Shown piece after piece: positions 18,278 through 27,173 of a stretch of DNA of 64,000 nt. The stretch lies in contig NZ_JANSJE010000010.1 in assembly GCF_047462415.1 (NCBI RefSeq), positions 49,045 to 113,044 of the forward strand, given 5' to 3'. The position numbers were made by a program, and so were the translations under genes. Positions within the stretch are counted from its first letter, which is position 1, and the number at the start of each line of letters is the position of its first letter. Under the pieces are notes generated by a model. The model worked only from the letters and a program-made list of their open reading frames with translations, was not told the DNA's origin and did not search any database. This DNA is from Thermostichus sp047462415 (GTDB taxonomy: Bacteria; Cyanobacteriota; Cyanobacteriia; Thermostichales; Thermostichaceae).

Positions 18278-20083
18278 ATGAGCGCGTCTCCTCTATCCTT
18301 ATCTCCGCCGTCCGTTCGGGATTCGCAGGCGGCTTCACCCACGGCACCCCGCCAAGCTCCCGGGGGAGAAATCCGGCTGGAGGAGTTGGATGAGAAGCAA
18401 TTGCTGGCCGGCCTATCGTCGGTGGTGCTCAACCCGGCAGCTTGGAGTTGCTTCAGCATCAGTGAAACCAGCCGCTTGCTACGCCCCCTGCAAATTTGCC
18501 CTGACTTGACCGGAACTCCCGTTCTCTCCCCAGGCGCCACTGCCGAAGTTGTCTATAAGTTCCTGCTGAGCGACGGTCGGATTGGAACCATGAAGGGGCT
18601 GATCTCGATCGAAGACTTCCGCAGCGAGCGGCTGCGCTCGGTTTACGATCAGCTTCACATCGAGAAGGTTATACCGGCCTTCACCGAGTCGGTTGTGGTG
18701 CAGATCATCGACCACTTGAAACCAATTTTTGCCCGCGACCTGGACGAGCTGCTCTGGCAAGAAAGCTTTTACTTTACTCCTCAAGATCTGCGCCAGCCGG
18801 AGTTCCTGCTGCGCGGCCTGCGGCCCGAGGCGATCCCGCGTCGCTTTCGACCGCATCTGCAAAGGGTGTACTCCCAGATCAAGGAGGTGTGTCGCAGCCT
18901 GCCCAACATCGCTTTCCAACTGTGTCTGCGGGCCTACCTGGAGTACAACGACGTCAAAAACCGACATCTCCTCGCCTTGCTGCTCAGCAAGTATTTTTAC
19001 ACGCTCTACCGCATCGGTGGGCTAGAGGGGTGGGAAAGTCGGGATCCGGTGGAGGTGGGATCCCTGTGCTCTGGCGATCGGCGGGCTCGCTTGCAGGCTC
19101 TTTCTCGCCTCTTAACCCTGGATAACGACAGCGACGCTCCCTTGGTGGGCATCGGTGGCGCGGGGCCGGGGGGCGGCTATTTCAGTGGAGAATGGGAACC
19201 TGCTGCTACCGAGGTGCCGAGCGCAGAAGAGATCGAAAAGCTGCGGCAAGATGCGGAGGCGGCGCGCGGCCAGGCCGCCGAGGCGCAGCAGTTGGTAACC
19301 CAATATCAAGAAGAGAAAAAACAAGAGCTGCTCAACCGCCTGCAGGATCCGGGAAAGTTTCTTCTTTTCAGCATTCATCAGTTTTTTGACACCATCTTCG
19401 GATCCCTACCCGGAGAGGTGAAAAGCGAGTATGGAGCAGTTTGGGTGCCGCGCACCTCCTACTTGGACGAGAAAGAGCGGGACAAGCTAACCCAGCATTT
19501 GCACTGGATCACCAGCGAGATCTATTTGCTTAGCATCCCCTTTGCCGAGGCAACAATCATCGGCTATTGGCGGGTTTTGGCCGATTCGTTCTACAACCAG
19601 TGGGTTTTAAACCAGTACAAGCAGTTGCAAAGCTACGGAGTGGATCTGGAGCAGCAGGGCATCCAAATCCTAGAGCGCGAACAATTTTTGCATGAAGTGC
19701 AACTGCGCTTTGCCGCCCGCCACTGCGAGATTGTAACTCAAAATGTAGAGAAGATCGGCCAAATTGTGGTGGATAGCCTGGCCAAGCGGGTGGCCCTCAA
19801 CGCCAGTCAGCAAAGCTTCCAGGCGATGCGGGCCAAATTGACCACCGTTTTGGATATGGACATTTCCCGCAAGGACATGGGAGAGGTCAAGCGGCTGATC
19901 GACTACTTCACGGATGTGTTTTTGGGCAAGCGGGAGGAGCTGCGTTCTCCTTACCCAGTGGGCACCATCTTGCAAGTAAAGGCAGCCGTCGAGGCCCGTC
20001 CCCCCGACAGTCGCACCCGCATTGGCCTGGAAATCCTAAACCAGATCTACCGCGAGTACATGCCTATGCTGCAGCAAGAGTAG
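18278..20083 (+). CDS. Uncharacterised 601-aa protein with central coiled coil
   Basis: I do not recognise this protein. The N-terminal 30 residues are Ser/Pro-rich. About residues 100-270 look globular and alpha-helical and include FARDLDELLWQESFYFT. A Gly-rich break (GIGGAGPGGGYFSGEW) is followed by a coiled-coil-like stretch at about residues 316-357 (EEIEKLRQDAEAARGQAAEA), then a second helical domain to the C terminus. There is no signal peptide, transmembrane helix, Walker motif or obvious catalytic signature. An in-frame TTG at 18254 is an alternative start. The gene stands alone between a divergent regulator gene and an aldo/keto reductase. Confidence 0.75.
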   Translation: MSASPLSLSPPSVRDSQAASPTAPRQAPGGEIRLEELDEKQLLAGLSSVVLNPAAWSCFSISETSRLLRPLQICPDLTGTPVLSPGATAEVVYKFLLSDGRIGTMKGLISIEDFRSERLRSVYDQLHIEKVIPAFTESVVVQIIDHLKPIFARDLDELLWQESFYFTPQDLRQPEFLLRGLRPEAIPRRFRPHLQRVYSQIKEVCRSLPNIAFQLCLRAYLEYNDVKNRHLLALLLSKYFYTLYRIGGLEGWESRDPVEVGSLCSGDRRARLQALSRLLTLDNDSDAPLVGIGGAGPGGGYFSGEWEPAATEVPSAEEIEKLRQDAEAARGQAAEAQQLVTQYQEEKKQELLNRLQDPGKFLLFSIHQFFDTIFGSLPGEVKSEYGAVWVPRTSYLDEKERDKLTQHLHWITSEIYLLSIPFAEATIIGYWRVLADSFYNQWVLNQYKQLQSYGVDLEQQGIQILEREQFLHEVQLRFAARHCEIVTQNVEKIGQIVVDSLAKRVALNASQQSFQAMRAKLTTVLDMDISRKDMGEVKRLIDYFTDVFLGKREELRSPYPVGTILQVKAAVEARPPDSRTRIGLEILNQIYREYMPMLQQE

Positions 20084-20165
20084 GGGCAGGGATCCCATAG
20101 GCTGGCAGGTGTTGGGCACAATGGGGACTGGTGTGCTGTCTCGGGTTAGGAGATCGGGAGTTCCC

Positions 20166-21200
20166 ATGCGCTACCGCCAGCTTGGCCACAGCCCTTTGCA
20201 GGTCTCGGAAATCTGTCTGGGCAGCATGACCTTTGGACAGCAGAATACCTTGGCCGAGGCTTGGGAACAGCTCGATTACGCGGTGGAGCACGGGATCAAC
20301 TTCATCGACACCGCCGAGATGTACCCGGTGCCGGCGCGGGCGGAAACCCAGGGAGCCACAGAACGCTACATCGGCGAGTGGCTACAACACCAGCCGCGGG
20401 AGCGCCTCATCATCGCCACCAAGATCACCGGCCCGGGTCGGCCCTGGCACTGGATCCGCGGCGGGTCTCTCTCGATTAGCCGCGACAACCTCAAACAGGC
20501 GGTGGCCGGCAGCCTCAAACGCCTGAAGACCGACTACATCGACCTCTACCAAATCCACTGGCCGGATCGCTATGTGCCCCTGTTTGGGGGGGTGGCCTAC
20601 GATCCCAGCCAGGAGCGGCCCACGGTTCCCATTGCCGAGCAACTGCAGGGCTTGGCGGAACTGGTGCAGGAGGGCCTGGTGCGCTACATCGGCTTGAGCA
20701 ACGAAACCCCCTGGGGAGTCTGCGAGTTCTGCCACCTGGCCGAGCAGTTGGGCCTGCCCAAGGTGGTCTCGATTCAAAACGCCTATAGCCTCCTCAACCG
20801 CACGTTTGAGATGGGCCTGGCGGAGGTTTGCCACCACGAGCAGGTGGGGTTGCTGGCCTACAGCCCCCTGGCCTTTGGGCTGCTGACGGGCAAATACCTG
20901 GGGGGCGCCAAGCCGCCGGGATCCCGTTTGGCACTGTTTGAGGGCTTTGGCCAGCGCTACCGCAAGCCCAATGTGGAAGAGGCCGTGGCCGCCTACGTAC
21001 GCATTGCCCGCCAGCACGGCCTGACCCCTGCCCAGTTGGCTTTGGCCTTTGTGCGCAGCCGCTGGTTTGTCACCAGCACCATCATCGGAGCCACCAACCT
21101 GGCCCAGCTCAAGGAAAACCTCAGTTGCCTGGAGCTGTCGCCTGAGATCTTGGCGGAGATCGAAGCGGTGCACCAGCGCTACCCCAATCCTGCACCCTGA
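20166..21200 (+). CDS. Aldo/keto reductase, Tas-like
   Basis: A 344-aa NADPH-dependent oxidoreductase with a TIM barrel. The catalytic tetrad is visible: Asp and Tyr in FIDTAEMYPVP, Lys in IIATKITGPG and His in LYQIHWPDRY. The cofactor-binding end SLSISRDNLKQAV and GATNLAQLKENL fits the family. The physiological substrate is unknown; E. coli Tas is the closest well-known relative by pattern. ATG 20166 gives the usual MRYRQLGHS start. It begins 82 bases after the 601-aa protein gene. Confidence 0.92.
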   Translation: MRYRQLGHSPLQVSEICLGSMTFGQQNTLAEAWEQLDYAVEHGINFIDTAEMYPVPARAETQGATERYIGEWLQHQPRERLIIATKITGPGRPWHWIRGGSLSISRDNLKQAVAGSLKRLKTDYIDLYQIHWPDRYVPLFGGVAYDPSQERPTVPIAEQLQGLAELVQEGLVRYIGLSNETPWGVCEFCHLAEQLGLPKVVSIQNAYSLLNRTFEMGLAEVCHHEQVGLLAYSPLAFGLLTGKYLGGAKPPGSRLALFEGFGQRYRKPNVEEAVAAYVRIARQHGLTPAQLALAFVRSRWFVTSTIIGATNLAQLKENLSCLELSPEILAEIEAVHQRYPNPAP

Positions 21201-21350
21201 GCAGGCGACAAAACAGCCCGCCAAGGAGAACTTTTTGAGAACTTTCCTCGTCTGGGGCTATGGCTTGGATAACTAGGTCCGAGCTGGCCCCTCTTGAACT
21301 CACAAACCTCCCAGGGGCTCTCCTAGCAGATCGTGAGGTGTGAACAAACA

Positions 21351-22931
21351 ATGCGCAACCTTTTCCTTTGGCAGGGTTGGAAGACGGTAGCTCTGGTGGT
21401 AGGCTGCAGCAGCTTGGTTTGGATGGGGGATCCCGCTTGGGCGCAACTTTCTGACATCAGCACCTACTGGGGCGCCCAGTACATCGCCGGCTTGAACGAG
21501 CGGCAGATCATCGGCGGCTTCCCAGACGGCACCTTTCGCCCCAATGAGTCGATTACCCGCGCCCAGTTTGCCGTTATCGTTACCAAAGCTTTTGGGCTGG
21601 ATACCAACGTTCCCGTACGCTCCTTTGCCGATCCCATTCCCAGTTGGGCAGCTCCCTCTATTGGCGCGGCGGCAGCAGCAGGGTATGTTTCCGGCTTTCC
21701 CGACGGCACGTTCCGTCCCAACGATGTCCTCACCCGCGCCCAGGCCATTACTGTCCTGACCCGCGCTGCCACCAACGGCAGGCTCCTCGGGGATCCAAGC
21801 CAAATTGATGCCATCCTGGCCGGGTTCAGCGATGCCAATTTGGTTCCCAACTTTGCCCGCGCCCCCATCGCGACAGCGGTTCAAGAAGGGCTGTTGGTGC
21901 TCTACCCTGATCCCACCCGCTTGAATGCCCAGGCGGTGGCCACGCGGGGGGAAGTGGCGGCTCTTACCTACCAAGCGCTGGCCAAGGTGGGCCGGGTGCC
22001 CAGCCTAGACCCGCCGGTGGGGGCTGCCATCCCCAGGCCAGGGATCCGCACCGAGCTCCTCGCCCAGGTTACCCCCACCCCTGAGCCCCTGGCTACGCCG
22101 GATATCCCTGTGGAGCCGCTGGTGGAAACGCTGCCCGCCGCGCCGGAAGTGAGAACTTTCTTGGCCCGCGAGGAGCTGGGATCCGTCAATCCGGGGGACA
22201 CCCTGACGGTGTATTTGCTGGGATCCCCGGGGGCGCAGGGGTCTTTTTCCATCCCCGGTATCGCCTACAACCTGCCGTTGCAGGAAACCCGCCCTGGCCA
22301 ATACGAGGGCAGCTACACCTTCCGCAGCCAAGACCGGGCCTCGGAAGCGCCGGTGTTCGCCCGTCTGGAGCGAAATGGGCTGGTGACCCTGGTGCAATTG
22401 CCGGACAAAACCATCAGCATTGGGCAGGTGACCGACACCACCTTCCCCACCATCAGCGACCTGGCCCCGCCCAACGGAGCGGTGACCGACAACCCGCGCC
22501 CCGCCATCTCCGCCCGCTTTCAAGATGAGCAGGGGATCGACCTCAATAGCTTTACCCTGCTGGTGAACAATGTAGATGTCACTGCCCAAGCCCAGCTCAG
22601 CCGCACCGGCTTCGCCTATACCCCCGCCGAGCCGCTGCCCACCGATCGACCGACCTTGATTGCCGTCCAAATTGCCGATACTAGCGGCAACACTGCCATC
22701 CAGCAGTGGTCTTTCCAGGTGCGGGCCGCCCAGCCCACACCCACTCCAACACCCACACCCACGCCGACCCCGACACCCACGCCAACCCCGACACCCACAC
22801 CTACCCCTACTCCAGAACCCACGCCCACGCCCACGCTGACTCCAACACCTACCCCTACTCCAGAACCCACACCCACGCCGAGTCCACAGGCTGGCGGGGA
22901 GCCTTCCCCCTCTCCTTCCCCTAGCCCCTAG
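21351..22931 (+). CDS. SLH-domain surface protein with Ig-like domain and Pro-Thr tail
   Basis: A 526-aa exported protein. A signal peptide (MRNLFLWQGWKTVALVVG... ending PAWAQ) leads to three S-layer-homology repeats: IGGFPDGTFRPNESITRAQF, VSGFPDGTFRPNDVLTRAQA and a degenerate third around LYPDPTRLNAQAVATRGE. SLH repeats bind pyruvylated cell-wall polymer or link peptidoglycan to the outer membrane in cyanobacteria. An Ig-like region (about residues 360-455) precedes a C-terminal tail of alternating Pro and Thr. ATG 21351 is chosen because it directly begins the signal peptide; an upstream ATG adds six residues. Confidence 0.88.
   Translation: MRNLFLWQGWKTVALVVGCSSLVWMGDPAWAQLSDISTYWGAQYIAGLNERQIIGGFPDGTFRPNESITRAQFAVIVTKAFGLDTNVPVRSFADPIPSWAAPSIGAAAAAGYVSGFPDGTFRPNDVLTRAQAITVLTRAATNGRLLGDPSQIDAILAGFSDANLVPNFARAPIATAVQEGLLVLYPDPTRLNAQAVATRGEVAALTYQALAKVGRVPSLDPPVGAAIPRPGIRTELLAQVTPTPEPLATPDIPVEPLVETLPAAPEVRTFLAREELGSVNPGDTLTVYLLGSPGAQGSFSIPGIAYNLPLQETRPGQYEGSYTFRSQDRASEAPVFARLERNGLVTLVQLPDKTISIGQVTDTTFPTISDLAPPNGAVTDNPRPAISARFQDEQGIDLNSFTLLVNNVDVTAQAQLSRTGFAYTPAEPLPTDRPTLIAVQIADTSGNTAIQQWSFQVRAAQPTPTPTPTPTPTPTPTPTPTPTPTPTPEPTPTPTLTPTPTPTPEPTPTPSPQAGGEPSPSPSPSP
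22735..22890 (+). repeat. Low-complexity Pro-Thr codon repeat inside the SLH gene
   Basis: In-frame repetition of CCNACN codon pairs (CCCACACCCACTCC-like) encoding about 50 residues of alternating Pro-Thr with occasional PEPTPTPT breaks. The tract probably forms an extended, possibly glycosylated wall-spanning stalk. Third positions vary, so the amino-acid pattern is kept while the DNA repeat is imperfect. It could change length by slippage. Confidence 0.85.
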
Positions 22932-23066
22932 GGAAAACCCAGTCCAGGCCTTCAACAGGTCTCAATAGTGTTTTAAGGGCCGCCGCCCCCTTAACCTCTA
23001 CTAAATCTAGTGGGCACGAGCTGGTCAGGATGTTAAGCTACTGCCAGTTGTGACTGGACGGGATCC

Positions 23067-24011
23067 ATGAGCTCAGCGTTGCAGCCGTTTTTGCCGTCGT
23101 GGCAAAGGGTTGGCTTTGGGTGGCTGGTGAGTGGGGTGGGGTGGGCTGCGGCGGCGGCTGCAGTTGTTGCCCAGCAGTTCGAGTTCACTCCTCAAGCTCC
23201 TCAGCCGAATCCCGTCCCCACCCTGCCTCTGCTCAGCAACCCGCCCGGCTCCACGGCTCCGCAAGCCCTGCCGCCGGTGCCTCAGGTGCCGCAAATGCCG
23301 CTCACCGGGGATCCCATCCCACCACCGGGGGATCCGAGCCCGGCCCCAATCCCGGTGGTGCCCGTTCAAGCGGCCCCAGGTGGACAGGCTCCGCCAGGTG
23401 AGGCCTACTCCTACCAACGGCGGCCCGACCTCAGTCCAGGGGGGAATCTGGCCGGGGCCGCGCGGGGCGAGCTGCCCGCCGGCACCCGTATTCTCCTCAC
23501 GGTCTACCGCCCCATCACCTTCCAGCCCTACCAGGCCATTAACGGCAACCTAGAAGTTTCGGAGCCGGTGCTGGATCGCTTTGGCCAGGTGGTGATCCCG
23601 GCGGGGAGCGTGGTGTGGGGCACTCTTGAGCCGATCTACCGAGAACTCAAGTTTTCTGGTCGGGAGTCGGAGAGCGCCGATCCCCAAGAGCGGGTCGTCG
23701 GCAGCCGCTTTGTGGCCAACCGCCTCACCATCGGCTCTTCCACCTATCTCATTAGAGGCCAGTCTGCACCCCTCCCGGTCGGATTGGATCGCAACGCCGA
23801 CGTGGGCACTACCGTCGCCCGTGGGGCGGGCTATGGGGCGGCGGGCGGATTGGCCTTGGGAGTGCTCACGGGGGGATGGGGCTTTTTGCCCATCTTGGCC
23901 GGCGGCCTGGCGGGTGCTGCTGCAGGGAGTACCAACATCGACCGGGTGGTGACGCTGCAGCCCAATACGCTGGTGGAGCTGGAACTGAGCGAGAGCCTGA
24001 TCATCCAATAG
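23067..24011 (+). CDS. Exported Pro-rich protein with TrbI/VirB10-like C-terminal part
   Basis: A 314-aa protein. A hydrophobic N-terminal segment (GWLVSGVGWAAAAAAVVAQ) acts as a signal or anchor. About 90 residues rich in Pro follow, then a beta-rich domain starting LPAGTRILLTVYRPITFQP and including VIPAGSVVWGTLEP. A glycine-zipper-like hydrophobic stretch (YGAAGGLALGVLTGGWGFL) precedes the end. This arrangement resembles the C-terminal part of TrbI/VirB10 scaffold proteins, which cyanobacteria carry without conjugation genes. No conjugation gene is nearby, so a general envelope role is more likely. Assignment is by pattern only. Confidence 0.7.
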   Translation: MSSALQPFLPSWQRVGFGWLVSGVGWAAAAAAVVAQQFEFTPQAPQPNPVPTLPLLSNPPGSTAPQALPPVPQVPQMPLTGDPIPPPGDPSPAPIPVVPVQAAPGGQAPPGEAYSYQRRPDLSPGGNLAGAARGELPAGTRILLTVYRPITFQPYQAINGNLEVSEPVLDRFGQVVIPAGSVVWGTLEPIYRELKFSGRESESADPQERVVGSRFVANRLTIGSSTYLIRGQSAPLPVGLDRNADVGTTVARGAGYGAAGGLALGVLTGGWGFLPILAGGLAGAAAGSTNIDRVVTLQPNTLVELELSESLIIQ

Positions 24012-24076
24012 CCTTGACAAGAAGCCAGCAGGGGCGGGTCGGTAGAGTAGAGAAGATCCCCCCCCAAGTTTGCTCC

Positions 24077-25297
24077 ATGGCCCTTTGGACCTACTTCGTG
24101 CCCCCCTTAGCTGGGCTGGTGATCGGCTATTTCACCAACGACATCGCCATCAAGATGCTCTTCCGGCCCTATCGCCCCTACCGGGTTTTCGGCTGGCGCA
24201 TCCCCTTCACCCCCGGCTTGATCCCGCAGAACCAGCCCCGCCTGGCCAAGCAGATTGCCAAGACCATCATGGGATCCCTGCTCACGCCAGAGGAGCTGCA
24301 CAACTTGGCCCGCAAGCTGCTGCAAACCGAGCGCATGCAGGCAGGGATCCGCTGGCTGCTGGGGGTGGCGCTGGATCGGCTGCAAAACCCCGAGCAACAG
24401 CAGCAAACGGCGCAGGTGCTGGCGCGCATCTTGGCCGATCTGTTTAACGAGTCGTTGCCCCGCCTGGTGAAGGTGCTTGCCCGCCAGGAGACCTTTTTGG
24501 AGGGGCCGATTAACCAACTGTTCGACCAGGTGCTGCTGGAGCTGCGCCTCAACGCTGAGCAAGCCCGGCAGCTCTCGGAGTGGATCCTGAAGCAGGCGCT
24601 GCCTCCCAAGGTGTTGCGGCAGAACCTAGTGGACTTTCTCACCGATCGCAACATCGAATCTCTGGATGAAGAATTTCGCGAGCGGGCCACCGGCTCCTAC
24701 TGGGTGGTGGCCAACTTGTTTGGCCTCAAAAACGCCCTACTGCGCCTGCGCACCTATTGCCTGGAGGAGCCGGAAGGGGCAGAAGCCATCTTGGAAGATC
24801 TGCTCAAAGACATCAACGCCCCCCGCCGCCTGACCGAGATCCTGCAGAACCTCTCCCTGCAAAACCTGCCGGTTTCCGCCGTACGTCAGTTGCGTCGTGC
24901 CCTCCGCGATGGGATCCAAGATTACCTGCGCAGCCAAGGGCCAGAGGTTATCAAGGGGCTGGGGGAGAGCATCGATTGGGAAAAAGTGGCCAGCCTGGTG
25001 TTGGGTCGCCTGCGCAACTCCAAGGCGTTGATCACCTCCATCGATCAGATCAGCGCCGACCTGGCTTTGATCCTGGAGCGCTACCTGGAGCGGGATCTGG
25101 AATCCCTGATGATGCAGGTGATCCCGGTGTTGAACTTGGATCAGGTGATTGCCGACAAAGTGAACGCCACCTCCCCCGCCGACCTGGAGCAGGCCATCCA
25201 ACAAATTGTGCGCCAAGAACTGCAGGCCATCGTCAACTTGGGGGGGCTGCTGGGTTTTTTGGTGGGCTGTGTGCAGGTGCTGTTTTTGCTGAGGTGA
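24077..25297 (+). CDS. DUF445 family membrane protein
   Basis: A 406-aa protein of the DUF445/YheB type. The N terminus carries the family hallmark PPLAGLVIGYFTNDIAIKML and RIPFTPGLIPQNQPRLAKQI. A long amphipathic helical middle follows, then a C-terminal hydrophobic anchor (GGLLGFLVGCVQVLFLL). The function is unknown. ATG 24077 was chosen because the protein then begins at the conserved hydrophobic segment; the upstream 67 codons overlap the previous gene and are a frame artefact. Confidence 0.88.
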   Translation: MALWTYFVPPLAGLVIGYFTNDIAIKMLFRPYRPYRVFGWRIPFTPGLIPQNQPRLAKQIAKTIMGSLLTPEELHNLARKLLQTERMQAGIRWLLGVALDRLQNPEQQQQTAQVLARILADLFNESLPRLVKVLARQETFLEGPINQLFDQVLLELRLNAEQARQLSEWILKQALPPKVLRQNLVDFLTDRNIESLDEEFRERATGSYWVVANLFGLKNALLRLRTYCLEEPEGAEAILEDLLKDINAPRRLTEILQNLSLQNLPVSAVRQLRRALRDGIQDYLRSQGPEVIKGLGESIDWEKVASLVLGRLRNSKALITSIDQISADLALILERYLERDLESLMMQVIPVLNLDQVIADKVNATSPADLEQAIQQIVRQELQAIVNLGGLLGFLVGCVQVLFLLR

Positions 25298-25360
25298 CAG
25301 CCCCCTTCCCCAGAAAACGGGAGCTTGGATGGGAGTTTTCGCTTCGGTTATGATATTAGA

Positions 25361-27022
25361 ATGCGGTTAACAATTCTCCACACTTCCGATCTCCACGCCA
25401 ACCTGCATCCCTGGAACTACTTTACCGGGAGCCCCGCAGAGCACGGCCTGGCCAAGCTGGCCACTCTGATCAAGCGCGTGCGAGCAGCCAGCGCGGATCC
25501 GGTGTTGCTCATCGACAGCGGCGACACCATTCAAGGATCCCCCTTGGGCACCTACTATGCTCAGGTGGAGCGGGTCTCCCCTCACCCCATGGCCCATACC
25601 CTCAACGCCCTCGGCTACGACGCCTTCACGCCGGGCAACCACGACTTTAACTTTGGGCCCCAGGTCCTGCAGGATTTTGTGAGCGATCTCCGCTGTCCCA
25701 CCCTGTGCGCTAACATCCTCCGCCAAAATGGGGATCCCCTGTTTCGGCCTTATCTAATCCGAGAAGTGGCCGGGATCCGTGTCGGCCTGCTGGGGCTGAC
25801 CACCCCCCGCATCGACACCTGGGAGCGGCCCGACTACATCGCGGGGCTGCGCTTTGCCCCCCTGCTGGAAACTGCCCAGCACTACCTGTCGCTGCTGCGG
25901 CCCCAGGTGGACGTGTTGGTGCTGATTCTGCACAGCGGCCCCAGCCAATTGCCCCCTTTGCGCACCCCAGAGCACTGGCACAACCCGGATCGCTCCGGCT
26001 GGACCAGCAACAAAAGCCTGAGGGGGGAAAACGAGCTGCTGGCCCTGGCAGAGCTGGAGGGCATTGACGTCATCCTCTCCGGCCATACCCATCAGACCAT
26101 CGCCGGCCTGGGGGGGGCCAAGGCCCTGGTGGTGCAGCCCGGCTACTGGGGCAGCCACCTTTCCCACGTGTCTTTGGAGCTGGAGCGCCACGGAGGACGC
26201 TGGCAAGTTGTCGGGAAAACCGCCCAGTTGCTGGCTGCAGAAGGGATCCATCCTGATCCCGAACTCCTGGCCCTGACAGAGCCCTATCATCAGGCCACCT
26301 TGCGCTACATCCGCCAGCCCATTGGCCACGCCCGTTGTGCCTACCGCGGTGGGCTGGCAGCCCGGTTGGGGGCCAATCCCCTAGCAGAGCTCCTGCATCA
26401 GGCCCAATTGCAGGCGGTACGGGAGGCCAGCCTCTCGGCGGAGCTCTCCCTGGTCAACATCTGCAGCAGTGCCGGCCTGGCAGCGGGCCCCATCTTTTTG
26501 CAAGACGCCTACAGCCTCACCGTTTACGACAACACCCTCTGCATCTTGGAGATCACCGGCGACATCTTGCGACGCGCTCTTGAGCAGACGGCTGGGTATT
26601 TTCGCCAATTGGATCCCGATCATCTTCCCCCCGATCCTGCTGCCGTCGTGGCCCCCGAAGCACGAGGCTACACTTTCGACCTTTACCACGGCATCGACTA
26701 CTGCTTCGATCTCACCCGCCCTGTAGGCGAGCGCTTGGTGACCTTACAATTTCGCGGCCAACCGGTGCAGCCGGATCAGACCTTTCGCCTGGCCATCAAC
26801 CACTACCGCGCCGGCGGTGGGGGGGGCTACAGCATGTTCCAAGAAGCCCAAACCCTCTGGATCTCCGCCGACAGTATCCGCGACTTTCTCGCCCGCCACA
26901 TTCACACCCATTCCCCCATCCAGCCCATCTACAGCCACAACTGGCACCTCATTCCCAACTTGGCCGAGATCTACTTTCCCCAGTGTTTGGGCCAGCCTCA
27001 GGACAGCTTGCTGGTAGGCTAG
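25361..27022 (+). CDS. 5'-nucleotidase/2',3'-cyclic phosphodiesterase-type metallophosphoesterase
   Basis: A 553-aa two-domain enzyme. The N-terminal calcineurin-like domain has the metal ligands in HTSDLHANLHPW, IDSGDTIQGS, TPGNHDFNFG and VILSGHTHQTI. The C-terminal 5'-nucleotidase domain has the substrate loop around NICSSAGLAAGP and the YRAGGGGGYSMF segment. Relatives hydrolyse nucleoside phosphates, usually in the periplasm, but this protein begins directly at RLTILHTSDLH without a signal peptide, so it may be cytoplasmic. ATG 25361 is preferred to one 12 codons earlier. Confidence 0.9.
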   Translation: MRLTILHTSDLHANLHPWNYFTGSPAEHGLAKLATLIKRVRAASADPVLLIDSGDTIQGSPLGTYYAQVERVSPHPMAHTLNALGYDAFTPGNHDFNFGPQVLQDFVSDLRCPTLCANILRQNGDPLFRPYLIREVAGIRVGLLGLTTPRIDTWERPDYIAGLRFAPLLETAQHYLSLLRPQVDVLVLILHSGPSQLPPLRTPEHWHNPDRSGWTSNKSLRGENELLALAELEGIDVILSGHTHQTIAGLGGAKALVVQPGYWGSHLSHVSLELERHGGRWQVVGKTAQLLAAEGIHPDPELLALTEPYHQATLRYIRQPIGHARCAYRGGLAARLGANPLAELLHQAQLQAVREASLSAELSLVNICSSAGLAAGPIFLQDAYSLTVYDNTLCILEITGDILRRALEQTAGYFRQLDPDHLPPDPAAVVAPEARGYTFDLYHGIDYCFDLTRPVGERLVTLQFRGQPVQPDQTFRLAINHYRAGGGGGYSMFQEAQTLWISADSIRDFLARHIHTHSPIQPIYSHNWHLIPNLAEIYFPQCLGQPQDSLLVG

Positions 27023-27035
27023 AACAACAGGAACC

Positions 27036-27065
27036 TTAACTGGCTGGTAGAGGAGTCGGTAGAAT
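27036..27065 (+). promoter_or_regulatory. Candidate sigma-70-type promoter for grpE
   Basis: TTAACT (27036-27041) and TAGAAT (27060-27065) are separated by 18 bases, about 110 bases ahead of the grpE ATG. No CIRCE inverted repeat (TTAGCACTC...GAGTGCTAA) was found here or ahead of dnaK. Weak, pattern-only call. Confidence 0.35.
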
Positions 27066-27173
27066 ACGATCAGCACAGAGCCCAGTTTGGCTAATGGCGG
27101 CGATGGTTTTGAGACTGCCAAACTGTGGGCACCCGACGTTACTGCTTATTGCTCACGCTTGTCGACATAACCC

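Noticed and set aside
22616..22876. Val-Gly repeat protein on the minus strand
   Set aside because: It is the antisense translation of the Pro-Thr codon repeat in the SLH gene; no start context or homology supports it.
23067..24011. Conjugation gene trbI as evidence of an integrative element
   Set aside because: Only one protein with partial resemblance is present, with no relaxase, coupling protein, integrase or att-like repeats around it.
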